Source: Propioniciclava tarda
GTDB lineage: Bacteria; Actinomycetota; Actinomycetes; Propionibacteriales; Propionibacteriaceae
Assembly (NCBI RefSeq): GCF_900182665.1
Contig: NZ_FXTL01000002.1
Coordinates: 186,001 to 250,000, forward strand
Direction of reading: 5' to 3'
Length of the DNA stretch: 64,000 nucleotides
The position numbers were made by a program, and so were the translations under genes. This document shows, one piece after another, positions 8,901 through 16,649 of the stretch; the first letter of the stretch is position 1; each line of letters begins with the position of its first letter. Under the pieces are notes generated by a model. That model was not told the DNA's origin, ran no database searches, and worked only from the letters and a program-made list of their open reading frames with translations.

Positions 8901-9048
8901 TTCCGGCGAGGCTGGAGTAGAGCGCTGCGGCCCACGTGGTCTTGCCGCTCTCGTTGGGACCCGTGACGATGGTGAAGGCCGGCGCCAACCCGAGGTGCTC
9001 GCCCCGGAACGGGCCGAAGGAAACAGCCGTAACCGTCTCGAACCTCAT
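5965..9048 (-). CDS. YhaN/SbcC-like SMC-type ATPase with central membrane hairpin
   Basis: This 1027-aa ABC/SMC-type ATPase has Walker A GPNESGKTT at about residue 30, long coiled coils (210-480 and 560-900), an LSQGTAEQTFLLLRLA signature and Walker B PLILDDVTVQCD near the C-terminus. The layout is that of YhaN, a RecN/SbcC-like DNA-end processing ATPase. Two hydrophobic helices at about 490-529 (LLVIGASLIVAGLAATLL and LIGALIAALGVAVVVAGLL) sit where SbcC has its hook, so the arms may be membrane-anchored. It is translationally coupled to the upstream phosphoesterase-like gene, as sbcD precedes sbcC. It is transcribed toward the mcrBC operon. Confidence 0.85.
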   Translation of the reverse strand: MRFETVTAVSFGPFRGEHLGLAPAFTIVTGPNESGKTTWAAALYSSLAGRRRSRGRGTRDDAQFKAKHKPWSGSRWQVTSAITTDDGTRLTITQDLVGGTTRILPTGTPKPLSRSELERRFGLSSTDWDDIDVGELFGLSRGTLRATTFVPQAEILRVLEQSDELQQYLQRATSSQAIDVTAQEVLDTLKADLATRVGSLSIGRRPLRRAIEELQDAEDTLYKLRAARDDLRRTTIRVAELARDETQARNTLAQAQAWQKWAEVDALESRIAKIRGYDAELADSTVVGEPAPPELLKKVRDARIAFLARDEPPEAPTGPSVDALESQLATLPQAPDGDTSPDPQVRAVWEQFHHATSAVASRTELPLETATDEALPDAESDELRRHANRLRLRRPTWDPREDETESLLRNRHAQALERFAHDLSAWQARAAAHEQAATWYATARERYAAEQAEYARSWDAYRATLTTRGEPVGRRGLSSGAARFGAPQWLLVIGASLIVAGLAATLLDPLIGALIAALGVAVVVAGLLMRTGSRRATDGGAPSVPQMDAPPPAPQAPEPTDLPPPGDRPTEPALSDQVAAIASRRSDWQQRASLFDAAHAQLTEQLSRRGLPSNPEELDRLAQAIDLRAGARRLGEQQRADLTRLQSEAQLAATRLLDALREKGEQPPIAEGEEADAADAAYRLYEAACDRRAEIASQASRRADLTRALEARSAADVAYRTAIERWASRADELLATARLVGGDPSDDAQAAAQWLGDWLEAQDHAAAVYQKRDRIGSLRAQLLTGATLEQLATKVDTLTAGLGNRPQSLPPNPDELVASASAQVEACVTRRATAEGQLVRLREQEGDLPAAVELAAASRSEKDSLIELKATLELAIEHLEAAQQQAHRTITPVLESAIRRRLPLVTGGRYQDARVTPETLAVELQERSGVWRDAALLSQGTAEQTFLLLRLALVEHLGTAETMPLILDDVTVQCDATRTEALLSLLHDISKERQVILFSQETSVRDWAATHLDPARSDLMVSLPPLG

Positions 9049-10031
9049 GAGGACTCTTCGCTCTCGAGGGAGCTCAAGGCCAGGGCCAGGGCTTGATGGC
9101 GGCGGGCCTCATTCGGCCCGGCGCCCGACAGCCGGCGAATGAGTTCCGCCGCGACGGTGCGATCGTCTGCTTTGGCCGTCGGGAATCTGTAGTCGAGGTC
9201 ACTCCAGTCGACGGTGACGTCATCCCGGCTGGGCTGCCACGGCAGGGCGGGTGGCACAAGCAACCGTGCAGCGACACTGCCACTCACCACCACGCGGTCG
9301 AGGCGCTCACACTGCGACAACAGGCCGTCGAGCGCTGCGGTGAGGGTGGCGCCGTCCCGGAAGTCGTCCAGGGGCAGGTGTCGTGTCGAGCCCAACTGTT
9401 GCGCGTAGGTCACGTCCTCACTGTGAAGGTCCGGGTCCGAGCCGTGGATGAGCAGGACACCCTCGGAGCGGCCCCCACCCGTGCCCACAACCAACGGCGT
9501 GAGCGTGAGATCCGAGGGACGAGGCGTCTGGCTGCCCTGCAAGACAGCCGGTCGGATCACAGGCAAATGGGTCCCCGGTGGTGAGGGGTGGGTCGTGAGC
9601 ATTGCGACAACCCCCTCCAGCGGCGGGATCCTCGAGCCCCTCGGGCCCAGGATGGCGAACCGGGCGTCACCAAACACCACCACGGTGCTCGCCTCCGGGG
9701 TCATCCAGCGTACGGTCGAGGGCCACTCGTCCAATGCCTGCGGCGCGAAGTTGCTCTCGGCGTCCTGCTCGTTCGGGACGAGCAGCACCTCGCAGGGCAG
9801 GCTGCCCAGCACGGTTCGGACATCCCCGACGGTCGACCGGCGCACCGTTGTGGGATCCCACAGGCCGCCCAGAATGATCAGGCCATCAACGCGCAGGTCG
9901 ATGCACTGCTGCGCCACCTCCATAAGGAGACTGACGCTCGCCTCGCGCAACCCGCGGGCGGCACCCACCGCCTCGTCAGGCCATGCCTTGTCGAGGTTGA
10001 GCCCCGCCACGACCAAGATCCGAGCACCCAT
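9045..10031 (-). CDS. SbcD/YhaO-like phosphoesterase homologue lacking catalytic residues
   Basis: This 328-aa protein is the first gene of the pair with the YhaN-like ATPase; its stop overlaps the ATPase start. The fold follows SbcD/YhaO: strand-start ARILVVAGLNLD where the family has hAADLHLD; DGLIILGGLWD for GDLWD; LLVPNEQD for GNHD. All three metal-binding motifs have lost their Asp/His/Asn ligands (D to G, H to N, D to G, GNHD to PNEQ). It is therefore probably a structural or regulatory pseudo-phosphoesterase. Start chosen at MGARI, where homology begins; the longer frame to 10139 would overlap the divergent helicase gene. The promoter must lie in 10032-10089. Confidence 0.75.
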   Translation of the reverse strand: MGARILVVAGLNLDKAWPDEAVGAARGLREASVSLLMEVAQQCIDLRVDGLIILGGLWDPTTVRRSTVGDVRTVLGSLPCEVLLVPNEQDAESNFAPQALDEWPSTVRWMTPEASTVVVFGDARFAILGPRGSRIPPLEGVVAMLTTHPSPPGTHLPVIRPAVLQGSQTPRPSDLTLTPLVVGTGGGRSEGVLLIHGSDPDLHSEDVTYAQQLGSTRHLPLDDFRDGATLTAALDGLLSQCERLDRVVVSGSVAARLLVPPALPWQPSRDDVTVDWSDLDYRFPTAKADDRTVAAELIRRLSGAGPNEARRHQALALALSSLESEESS

Positions 10032-10089
10032 CCCGCGGCCCCTGTTCAGATAGGGTTTCCCATTGTCATCGGACGTTACAGGACAAGGC

Positions 10090-12942
10090 ATGCCTGACCC
10101 CCACCACCTCGAAATCGGCGCCCTCGTCGAGGGCGTCATCGCCGACGAGGTCGTGAGGCTGCTCGAGATCCGGCGATCGGGTGATTCCGCGCTGGTGACC
10201 TACGAGCGCATCAATGGCGAACGAGGCACCGCCTTCCTGAACCGCGATGCTCTGGCGGGCCTGGTCCAAGTTGCGGCACGGTCCACGTGGCGCGCTCGAT
10301 GGTCCGACTTCAAGCTGGGTGTCCAGGCGTTGGCGCTGCAGGCGGCGCCGTTCGAGGACCGGCTGCTCGCCGTGAGCTCTTCGAACGTCATCCCCCTCCC
10401 GCACCAGGTTCAAGCGGTCTATCGCGAGATCCTCCCGCACCATCGCCTGCGCTTCCTCCTCGCCGACGATCCGGGGGCCGGAAAGACGATCATGACGGGC
10501 CTTTACCTCAAGGAGGTGCTGGCCCGCGGACAGGTCACGCGGGTGCTGATCGTCGCGCCGGGCAGCCTCACCGAGCAGTGGGTTGACGAGATGTGGAACC
10601 GTTTCGGGCTCTCGTTCGTCGAGTTGGGCACCCAGAACCTGGTGTCGGACGCCGTGGGTGGCCCCGCCCTTGCGGACGCCGGCCCACTCGTGGTGGCCAG
10701 ACTCGACCAACTTGCTCGCAACGAAGATCTGCTGCAAGCGGTGCTTCGCGAGGACTTCCACGTCGTCGTGGTCGACGAGGCCCACAAGATGAGCGCCCGC
10801 CGCTGGGGCAGCCGAATGATCTTCAGCAAGCGCTACCTGGTCGGCAAGGCGCTAGCGGCGGAGGCGCCGCACCTACTGCTGCTAACTGCGACTCCACACA
10901 ACGGAAAACCCGAGGATTTCGCGGGCTTCATGGAGCTGTTGGACGTCGAGCTGGACCAGCGCAGACCCGTCCTCGACCAAGCCCCGGTGCGGCGGCTCGT
11001 CAAGGAGCAGCTGGTTCATGCGGACGGGAGGACCCTGTTCCCGCCCCGCATGGCCTCGACCCTCGGCTACGAGATGACGCCGGACGAAGGCCACATGTAC
11101 GAGGCCGTCACCCAGTATGTGGCCGAGGAGATGAACCGGGTGATGGACGAGACCGTGCGGCGCCGGGTCGGCTTCGCCATGATGGTGCTCCAGCGACGCC
11201 TGGCCTCGTCGCCCGAGGCCATCCTCCGCTCACTGGAGCGGCGGTTCGACCTGCTGCAGTCCCTGCTCGAGCGGGCCGAAGCCAGGGACGCCGATCTGGC
11301 AGTCCTGCTCGCGGCCTCCCTCCAAGAGGACCCCTCCACGGAAGACGACGAAGGGCCGGGCGACGACTCAGCTTCCTCGGCCTCGGCAGCGCGCACACCG
11401 GCCGAGTTACGTACGGAACTGCTCGTCCTCGAACGTCTCATCCGTGAGGCGTACAGGGTGCGCTCGTCGGGCGTCGACCAGAAGTGGGAGGCGCTCAAGG
11501 CGTTCCTCACCAGCGCAGACAGCAGGGACGACCTCGGTATGCGCCGCAAGGTCATCGTGTTCACCGAACACCGCGACACCCTCGATTACCTGCTCGAACG
11601 CATGGACGAGGTCCTGCAACACGGAGAGTATGTGGCGGTCATCCACGGCCAGACGCCGCGCCACGAGCGGAGGCAGGCGCAGCACGACTTCAATCACGAT
11701 CGTCAGTGCGGAATCTTGTTGGCCACGGACGCCGCGGGCGAAGGAGTCAACCTGCAGGTGGCCAACCTCATGGTTAACTACGACATCCCTTGGAATCCCA
11801 ACCGCCTCGAGCAGCGGTTTGGCCGGATCCACCGCATCGGTCAGGACCGCACCTGCTACCTCTGGAACTTGGTGGCCACGGACACCCGAGAGGGCTACGT
11901 CTTCGAGACCCTCCTCGAGAAGCTCGCCGTGCAGCGCGAGGCATTGGGGGACCGCGTCTTCGACGTGCTGGGCGACGTCCTGTCGGGGGCCGACCTGAGC
12001 CGGATCCTCACCGAGGCGGTTCGCACGCAGGATCCGTCCGGCGCACTCTCAGTTGTCAAACAACTCCTCGACCACGAGTTGGGCTACGAGGTAGCCCGGC
12101 GAGCGGCGAGTACCACGGAGTTCAGCCCGGACGATTTGGCAGGGATCCAGCGTCGACTTCAATGGGCCAAGGCATTGGACCCCCAGCCGGTGATGGTGCC
12201 GACCTTCGCCCGAAGTGCGTTGCTGCGACTCGGCGCGGAAGTCCACACCGTCAGACCAGGGACGTGGAGTGTGCCCTACGTACCGGAGCCCCTGGCCAGC
12301 GAGCCGGGCGTGGCCAGATCGTATGCGCGCCTCCACCTTGACCGGGCGAACCTGGCAGCCGACGACGCTGGCGCAGCTGATTTCCTCGCTCCCGGGCACC
12401 CGTTGCTGAACGCTTTGGCCGCACGGGTGTCGTCAGAACTTGCCACGAGCCTGCGTGACGGCGTGCTACTTGAGGATCCCCTCTCGCCGGACAACTACCT
12501 CTTGATCACGGACCAGGCCGAGGGGTTTCCACAGACGTACCGTGTCGAACCCGAAGGCACCCGCTCTCGCGTGGCCGTGGACGCCGCCTTGGACCTGCAA
12601 CCTGCCCAACTGTCAGACACTGCGTGGGCCACCGAGCTCGCACAGTGCGCCCCCGCATGCGACGCCACGCTGGCGATCGCTGCCGTGAGAGGCACCGCAC
12701 AACCTCACCAGGTCGCTCACCACCGCAGTCTGGTGGACGACGCGGCGCGACGGCTGGGGGACGAGGGCTCGGTCATTCGAGGCCTGATGGGTGCTGGATT
12801 CGATCTCGCAGTGGAGCGCGGCTCCTCAGTCGAGTTCGTCACCATCGACCGGACGGCGGCGTTCGGCAGTCACCAAAGTCTCCCCTCGGAGAATCGCTTG
12901 GCGCTGGCAACGATGGTCAGTGTTCAGGGACGGCGACCGTGA
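10090..12942 (+). CDS. drmD: DrmD-like SNF2 helicase of a DISARM-type defence system
   Basis: This is a 950-aa superfamily 2 SNF2-type ATPase. Motifs run in order: LPHQVQAV (Q-like), Walker A DDPGAGKT, DEAHKMSA (motif II), LLTATPHNG (III), VGFAMMVLQRRLASSPEA, KVIVFTEHRD (IV), ATDAAGEGVNLQ (V), NPNRLEQRFGRIHRIGQ (VI). The DDPGAGKT/DEAHKMSA wording is what I know from DISARM DrmD helicases. DISARM DrmA and DrmB are absent from the window, though an Eco57I-type methylase is present. ATG 10090 has AGGACAAGG seven bases upstream, better than the TTG at 10063. It is divergent from the phosphoesterase-like gene across only 58 bp, so the two probably share control. Confidence 0.8.
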   Translation: MPDPHHLEIGALVEGVIADEVVRLLEIRRSGDSALVTYERINGERGTAFLNRDALAGLVQVAARSTWRARWSDFKLGVQALALQAAPFEDRLLAVSSSNVIPLPHQVQAVYREILPHHRLRFLLADDPGAGKTIMTGLYLKEVLARGQVTRVLIVAPGSLTEQWVDEMWNRFGLSFVELGTQNLVSDAVGGPALADAGPLVVARLDQLARNEDLLQAVLREDFHVVVVDEAHKMSARRWGSRMIFSKRYLVGKALAAEAPHLLLLTATPHNGKPEDFAGFMELLDVELDQRRPVLDQAPVRRLVKEQLVHADGRTLFPPRMASTLGYEMTPDEGHMYEAVTQYVAEEMNRVMDETVRRRVGFAMMVLQRRLASSPEAILRSLERRFDLLQSLLERAEARDADLAVLLAASLQEDPSTEDDEGPGDDSASSASAARTPAELRTELLVLERLIREAYRVRSSGVDQKWEALKAFLTSADSRDDLGMRRKVIVFTEHRDTLDYLLERMDEVLQHGEYVAVIHGQTPRHERRQAQHDFNHDRQCGILLATDAAGEGVNLQVANLMVNYDIPWNPNRLEQRFGRIHRIGQDRTCYLWNLVATDTREGYVFETLLEKLAVQREALGDRVFDVLGDVLSGADLSRILTEAVRTQDPSGALSVVKQLLDHELGYEVARRAASTTEFSPDDLAGIQRRLQWAKALDPQPVMVPTFARSALLRLGAEVHTVRPGTWSVPYVPEPLASEPGVARSYARLHLDRANLAADDAGAADFLAPGHPLLNALAARVSSELATSLRDGVLLEDPLSPDNYLLITDQAEGFPQTYRVEPEGTRSRVAVDAALDLQPAQLSDTAWATELAQCAPACDATLAIAAVRGTAQPHQVAHHRSLVDDAARRLGDEGSVIRGLMGAGFDLAVERGSSVEFVTIDRTAAFGSHQSLPSENRLALATMVSVQGRRP

Positions 12943-13106
12943 TCCCGCGTAGTGCGCCGGACCTGCAACGACCGTGCGATGCGCAGCAGTAGGGTACGGA
13001 TCATCGCGCTCAACTTGACTTGAGTCGAGGCGCTACTCCCTTGCCGCTTCGCGCAGTCGGGGCGCTGGCCGACGGGGACTGCTGCACGATTTGGTGACAG
13101 GTTGGG

Positions 13107-13982
13107 TTAGGCGGCCTGGAGGGCCGGTGTGGTCATGATGGTCTCGAACTCGATGGGGGTCAATCGGCCGAGGCGTTGCTGGCGTCGGCGGCGGTGGTAG
13201 GTGCGTTCGGTCCAGGTGACGATGGCGATCCGGAGGTCGTGGCGGGTGTGCCAGCGTTGCCGGTTCAAGACGTTCTTCTGGAGCAGGGCGAAGAAGGATT
13301 CCATGGCGGCGTTATCGCCGGCGGAGGCGAGTTGGCCCATCGACCCTTTCAGCTGGTGACGGCGGAGCGCGGCCAGGAACTTCCTGGAACGAAATTGGCT
13401 GCCTCGATCGCTGTGCACGATGCAGCCGGCCACGCTCCCGCGGCGTGCGACGGCCATGTTGAGCGCGTCGACGGCGATCTTGGACTTCATCCGGTCACTG
13501 ATCGAGTAGCCGACGATCCGGTTGGACCACACGTCCTTGATCGCGCACTCGTACAACTTGCCCTCATCGGTCCAGTGCTCGGTGATGTCGGTCAGCCACA
13601 GCTGGTTCGGCCCGGTCGCGGTGAAGTCCCGCTTCACCAGGTCGTCGTGGGCCGGCGGGCCGGGCTTCTTGCCGTTGCGGCCACGTTTCTTGCCGAACGC
13701 GCTCCACCAGCCGTTGTCCGCACAGATCCGCCACACTGTTCGGTCACACCCGGTGTGGCCGGCAGCGCGCGCCTCATCGGCCAGGAGTCGGTAGCCGAAC
13801 TCCGGATCATCGTGGTGGGCGTCGAACAGGGCGTTGGCCAGGTAGGCCTCGGCGAGTTCGGAGTCGCTGATGGGGTGGGCGAGCCAGCGGTAGTAGGGCT
13901 GGCGGGCGAGCTTCAAGACCCGGCACGTGACCGTGACGGGGATCCCGCCGGCGGCCAGCTCCTTGACGAGCGGGTACATCAT
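13107..13982 (-). CDS. IS3-family transposase OrfB (DDE integrase)
   Basis: This 291-aa protein is the catalytic part of the IS3 transposase. The rve-type core shows the DDE triad: LTDITEHW (first Asp), IVHSDRGSQF (second Asp) and AAMESFFALLQKN (Glu), followed by a C-terminal TYHRRRRQQRLG region. The upstream HTH_21-like part contains YYRWLAHP and FGYRLL. The start MMYPLVKEL at 13982 overlaps the orfA stop in a GGAAAATGATG context, which could allow either coupling or -1 frameshifting into an OrfAB fusion. The frame is intact, so this protein may still be active. Confidence 0.9.
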   Translation of the reverse strand: MMYPLVKELAAGGIPVTVTCRVLKLARQPYYRWLAHPISDSELAEAYLANALFDAHHDDPEFGYRLLADEARAAGHTGCDRTVWRICADNGWWSAFGKKRGRNGKKPGPPAHDDLVKRDFTATGPNQLWLTDITEHWTDEGKLYECAIKDVWSNRIVGYSISDRMKSKIAVDALNMAVARRGSVAGCIVHSDRGSQFRSRKFLAALRRHQLKGSMGQLASAGDNAAMESFFALLQKNVLNRQRWHTRHDLRIAIVTWTERTYHRRRRQQRLGRLTPIEFETIMTTPALQAA

Positions 13983-14416
13983 TTTCCCGGCAGGTTCGCC
14001 TGGGACAGATACGCCGCCGCTCGACGCAGGACCTCGTTCTCCTGCTCTAGCAGCCGGATCCGGCGCTTCGCGTCGCGGAGTTCCTTGGCGTCGGCCTCGG
14101 TGGTCCCGGACCGGACGCCGTCTTCGACATCGGCCCGGTGCAGCCAGTTCCGCAGACAGGACTCGCTGATCCCGAAGTCCTTCGCGATCTGGGCGATCGG
14201 CGCCTCGCCCGCACACGCGTGGTCAGCGTTGCCCGCCGCGGTCGATCTCTTGCGAGAAGACTTCGGCCCCAAGACTGCGGCCGACGGTCTCCCGGACTGA
14301 GAGCACACCTTCGACCCGGCAATCAAGCATCCTGAACTGCCGCGAGGCGCGCGCCCGAAGTTGTCTGTCTGCGAGCCTTGCTCGACCGTTGCGCGGATGG
14401 CCGCGCTAGCCCTCAC
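13979..14416 (-). CDS. IS3-family OrfA, probable damaged N-terminus
   Basis: The C-terminal two thirds are typical OrfA: HTH block IAQIAKDFGISESCLRNW, then a DVEDG linker and a leucine-zipper-like ELRDAKRRIRLLEQENEVL. The preceding 75 residues do not carry the usual PKxFxxEFRDDVVxVAR-like opening. In this region (about 14210-14280) the expected sequence seems frameshifted or rearranged, so the true start cannot be fixed. OrfA binds the terminal repeats and regulates OrfB; without a normal N-terminus the element may be immobile. Confidence 0.55.
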   Translation of the reverse strand: MRASAAIRATVEQGSQTDNFGRAPRGSSGCLIAGSKVCSQSGRPSAAVLGPKSSRKRSTAAGNADHACAGEAPIAQIAKDFGISESCLRNWLHRADVEDGVRSGTTEADAKELRDAKRRIRLLEQENEVLRRAAAYLSQANLPGK

Positions 14417-14537
14417 CGGCGTCGTCTGGTTCCGAGCGACCTACCTCGTCCCCGACGCCGGGGCCGGAGTGCAGCAGGAGCATTCACAGTTCGTCCGCGA
14501 GGACGGGCGCTGGTTCTTCCTCGACTCGGTCGGGTGA
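14397..14537 (+). pseudogene. C-terminal fragment of a YchJ/UPF0225-like protein
   Basis: From about codon 7 the frame reads TGVVWFRATYLVP ... HSQFVREDGRWFFLD and stops. This matches the last 35-40 residues of YchJ-family SEC-C/NTF2-like proteins (xVxFRAxY ... SxFVREDGRWxYxDG). Nothing upstream continues the family, and the break lies beside the damaged end of the IS. It is therefore read as the 3' remnant of a gene cut by IS insertion or deletion. The homology is short. Confidence 0.5.
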
Positions 14538-14538
14538 C

Positions 14539-15258
14539 TTAGCTGCCAGGCTTCACGCGGACGGAGACGCTGGTGGTGCCTTCGTTGCGGAACTCGTAGC
14601 CGGGCAGTGCCTTGAGGACCTTGGTCCAGGTTGCCTTGCCGTGGTCCCTCGACGTCTGCCCGTAGTGCTGGCGCAGGTGGTTCGCGACGGCGCTGACTCG
14701 GGCCCAGCCTTGCTTGTCGGCGTTCTTGGCGATGGCGCCGGCCAGCATCTCGGTCAGAGTGGGTTGGGGATTCGTCGCGGTCTTCTGCTTCGCCGTGCCC
14801 GCTGTGGAGCTTGGGGTGCTGGCGCCGTTGCCGTGAATGGCGGTGAACGTGGTGCAGGCGGCCTGGAATGACGGGGCGGTGGTTGGGCGTCCGAAGCCGA
14901 GGACCTTCACGCCGCGCTCGCGCAAGTAGTGGGCCAGCGGGGTGTAGTCGCTGTCACTTGAGACAAGCGCAAAGATCTCTGGGGCAACGGTGTGGTGGAG
15001 ATCGACGGCGTCGATCACGAGCGCGAGGTCGGTGGCGTTCTTGCCCTTCACCGGGTCGGACTGCTGGATCGCGCGGAAGCCGCGTCGGTTCAGTTCGGCG
15101 TCCCAGCTGCGCAGGGCCGTCTTGAACCAGTTGCCGTAGGCGCGGCGAATCTGAACCTGACCGTGCTTGGTGAGCGCGGCGAGTACTTCATCGAGGCTGT
15201 CCAGTGCGGCGTTGTCGGCATCGACCAGGAGTGCGATCGCGGGCGGCGTGTCAGTCAC
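14539..15258 (-). CDS. NYN-domain ribonuclease-like protein with OST-HTH/LOTUS domain
   Basis: This is a 239-aa protein. The N-terminal NYN/PIN-like domain (LabA/DUF88 type, about 5-135) carries the acidic cluster of this nuclease fold: LLVDADN, NATDLALVIDAVDL and LVSSDSDYTPLA. A low-complexity Thr/Ala linker follows. The C-terminal 70 residues (LTEMLAGAIAKNADKQGW ... LPGYEFRNEG) look like an OST-HTH/LOTUS RNA-binding domain. The architecture suggests a metal-dependent RNase with an RNA-recognition tail. Start is GTG 15258, since the homology begins four residues later. It lies inside mobile-element debris, so it may be cargo. Confidence 0.8.
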   Translation of the reverse strand: MTDTPPAIALLVDADNAALDSLDEVLAALTKHGQVQIRRAYGNWFKTALRSWDAELNRRGFRAIQQSDPVKGKNATDLALVIDAVDLHHTVAPEIFALVSSDSDYTPLAHYLRERGVKVLGFGRPTTAPSFQAACTTFTAIHGNGASTPSSTAGTAKQKTATNPQPTLTEMLAGAIAKNADKQGWARVSAVANHLRQHYGQTSRDHGKATWTKVLKALPGYEFRNEGTTSVSVRVKPGS

Positions 15259-15414
15259 AAGCGAACAGTAGTCGTGTAGTTGCCGTCGGTGCCGGTTCGT
15301 CACTCTCACGTGCTGGCGGACGAACGTCCACCTCTGTGCCGAAGATCGGCGGCTCCCGGGTGACCGCAGAGGACTCCTCGCTGCCTTCTTCATCTACGAA
15401 GAAGGGAGTTCGCG

Positions 15415-15588
15415 ATGGAACCTCCGAATGCCCGCGAGTTGGCCTGCGTCCCGTTGCCCGATCGGGACCTGTTGGCCGAGCAGCTGCTGAGCGAGCTTGA
15501 GTTCGCCGTCTTGATGGCGCCGGACGATGAGCCGATCGTGCGGCTGCAGGCGATGTGGGACGACCTGAAGCGGGGTCGGGTCCGGTGA
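15415..15588 (+). CDS. Small hypothetical protein upstream of the ArdC-like gene
   Basis: This 57-aa ORF has a good GAAGGGAG ribosome site six bases before the ATG. Its stop overlaps the GTG start of the ArdC-like reading frame (GTGA). The sequence is acidic and helical, with LLAEQLLSELEFAVLMAPDD in the middle. I recognise no family. Position and coupling suggest a partner of the antirestriction gene, perhaps part of the same conjugative-element operon. Confidence 0.55.
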   Translation: MEPPNARELACVPLPDRDLLAEQLLSELEFAVLMAPDDEPIVRLQAMWDDLKRGRVR

Positions 15589-16645
15589 GCCGGCGGGACG
15601 CCTCGAAGGACGACTGGCAGGCCGCCCGTCGAGAGACGCTCGAGCGGATGCATGCCGACCTGGCGTCCAAGGTCGGGTCGATGGATTCGGTGGGGGAGTG
15701 GCAGGCGTGGTTGAGGTTCACGCAGAGCTTCCACCGCTACTCATTCAACAATTCCGTACTCATCTGGCTCGCCCGGCCAGACGCCACTGCGGTCAGGTTA
15801 CCGGGCGTGGCTGGCCCGGGGGAGGCAGGTTCGCCGCGGCGAGAAGGCGCTTCAGGTGTTCGCGCCGGTGACCCAGCGGGTGCCGCGGCTCGACGCGGCA
15901 GGCAACCCCGTGTACGACGCGGACGGCAATGGTCGGAGTGAAACCCGCAGCCGTCTTCGATGTGAGCCAAACCGATGGTGTGCCGCTGCCTCAGCAGCCG
16001 GAGGTGGAGCTGCTGAAGGGGGAAGCGCCGATCGGCCTTTGTGCGTCGCTGGTGGGCTATTGCGAGTCCAGGGGCTACACGGTCTCACGCGGTGACTGCC
16101 AAGGCGCCAACGGGGTGACCAAGTTCGACACGAAGGAGGTGATCGTCCGCCCGGACGTCGACGACGCCCAAGCCGTCAAGACGCTCGCGCACGAGGCTGC
16201 TCACACAACGCTGCACGAGAAGCTGGTCGACCGGACGTGCCGTGGGCTGATCGAGGTGGAAGCAGAGAGTGTTGCGTTCCTCGTCCTTGCTGCGCACCAG
16301 GTCGATAGCAGCCAATACACGTTCAACTACGTCGCCGGCCGGGCACACCAGGCCAAGGCGCTCGCCCCGGACGGTCCGAGCATCGAGGAGATCGTGCAGG
16401 CCACCGGCCAGCGAGTGATCACCGCCGCCGACCAGATCCTGAACGTGACCCGGCCCGGTCCGTCGGTGGCCGAGGTTGCAGTCGGGTCGCTGGCAATGGA
16501 GATCGAACCCAAGGTCGACCGTGCACTGCAGCCCGTGTCGGTCATGGCCAGCGAACAGCCCGCGTCACACCAGCACGTCCTGCCGGGCATGGACGTGCTG
16601 CCGCCGCTGTACTCGCCCGACCACGGGCCGACGATCGGACGGTGA
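15585..16645 (+). pseudogene. ArdC-like antirestriction / zinc metalloprotease gene with two frameshifts
   Basis: Three frames join to give one ArdC-type protein. Frame one (GTG 15585) reads EWQAWLRFTQSFHRYSFNN, IWLARPDAT. The next frame, from about 15793, reads GYRAWLARGRQVRRGEKAL, QVFAPVTQRVPRLD. The third, from about 15930, reads VGVKPAAVFDVSQTDG and continues to the stop. The third segment holds the zincin motif TLAHEAAHTTLHE with a downstream IEVEAES glutamate. ArdC proteins ride on conjugative elements and protect entering DNA from restriction. Both shifts go the same direction. Either the gene is dead or there are two base-call errors. Confidence 0.8.
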
Positions 16646-16649
16646 CGCG

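Larger units (their letters stand above)
13107..14416 (-). mobile_element. IS3-family insertion sequence, 5' end damaged
   Basis: The two overlapping frames orfA (HTH plus leucine-rich tail) and orfB (DDE integrase) define an IS3-family element. The orfB end is intact and followed by CTGTCACCAAATCGTGCAGC on the minus strand (13080-13099), a plausible terminal repeat. I cannot find its inverted partner beyond orfA, and the first third of OrfA does not look like the family. The right end therefore seems deleted or scrambled. It borders the helicase gene on one side and a YchJ-like fragment on the other, marking the edge of the defence island. Confidence 0.75.

Noticed and set aside
7696-9096. 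466-aa plus-strand frame opposite the YhaN-like ATPase
   Set aside because: Antisense to a gene with clear Walker and signature motifs; composition is typical of a reverse-complement shadow.
9045-10031. Active Mre11/SbcD nuclease
   Set aside because: The D-x-H, GD and GNHD ligands are all substituted, so an active nuclease call is not supported.
10063-10089. TTG start giving a nine-residue longer helicase
   Set aside because: ATG 10090 has a well-placed AGGACAAGG and the extra residues resemble nothing in the family.
13176-14300. 374-aa plus-strand frame across the IS3 element
   Set aside because: Mirror of the transposase genes on the other strand, which carry the DDE residues.
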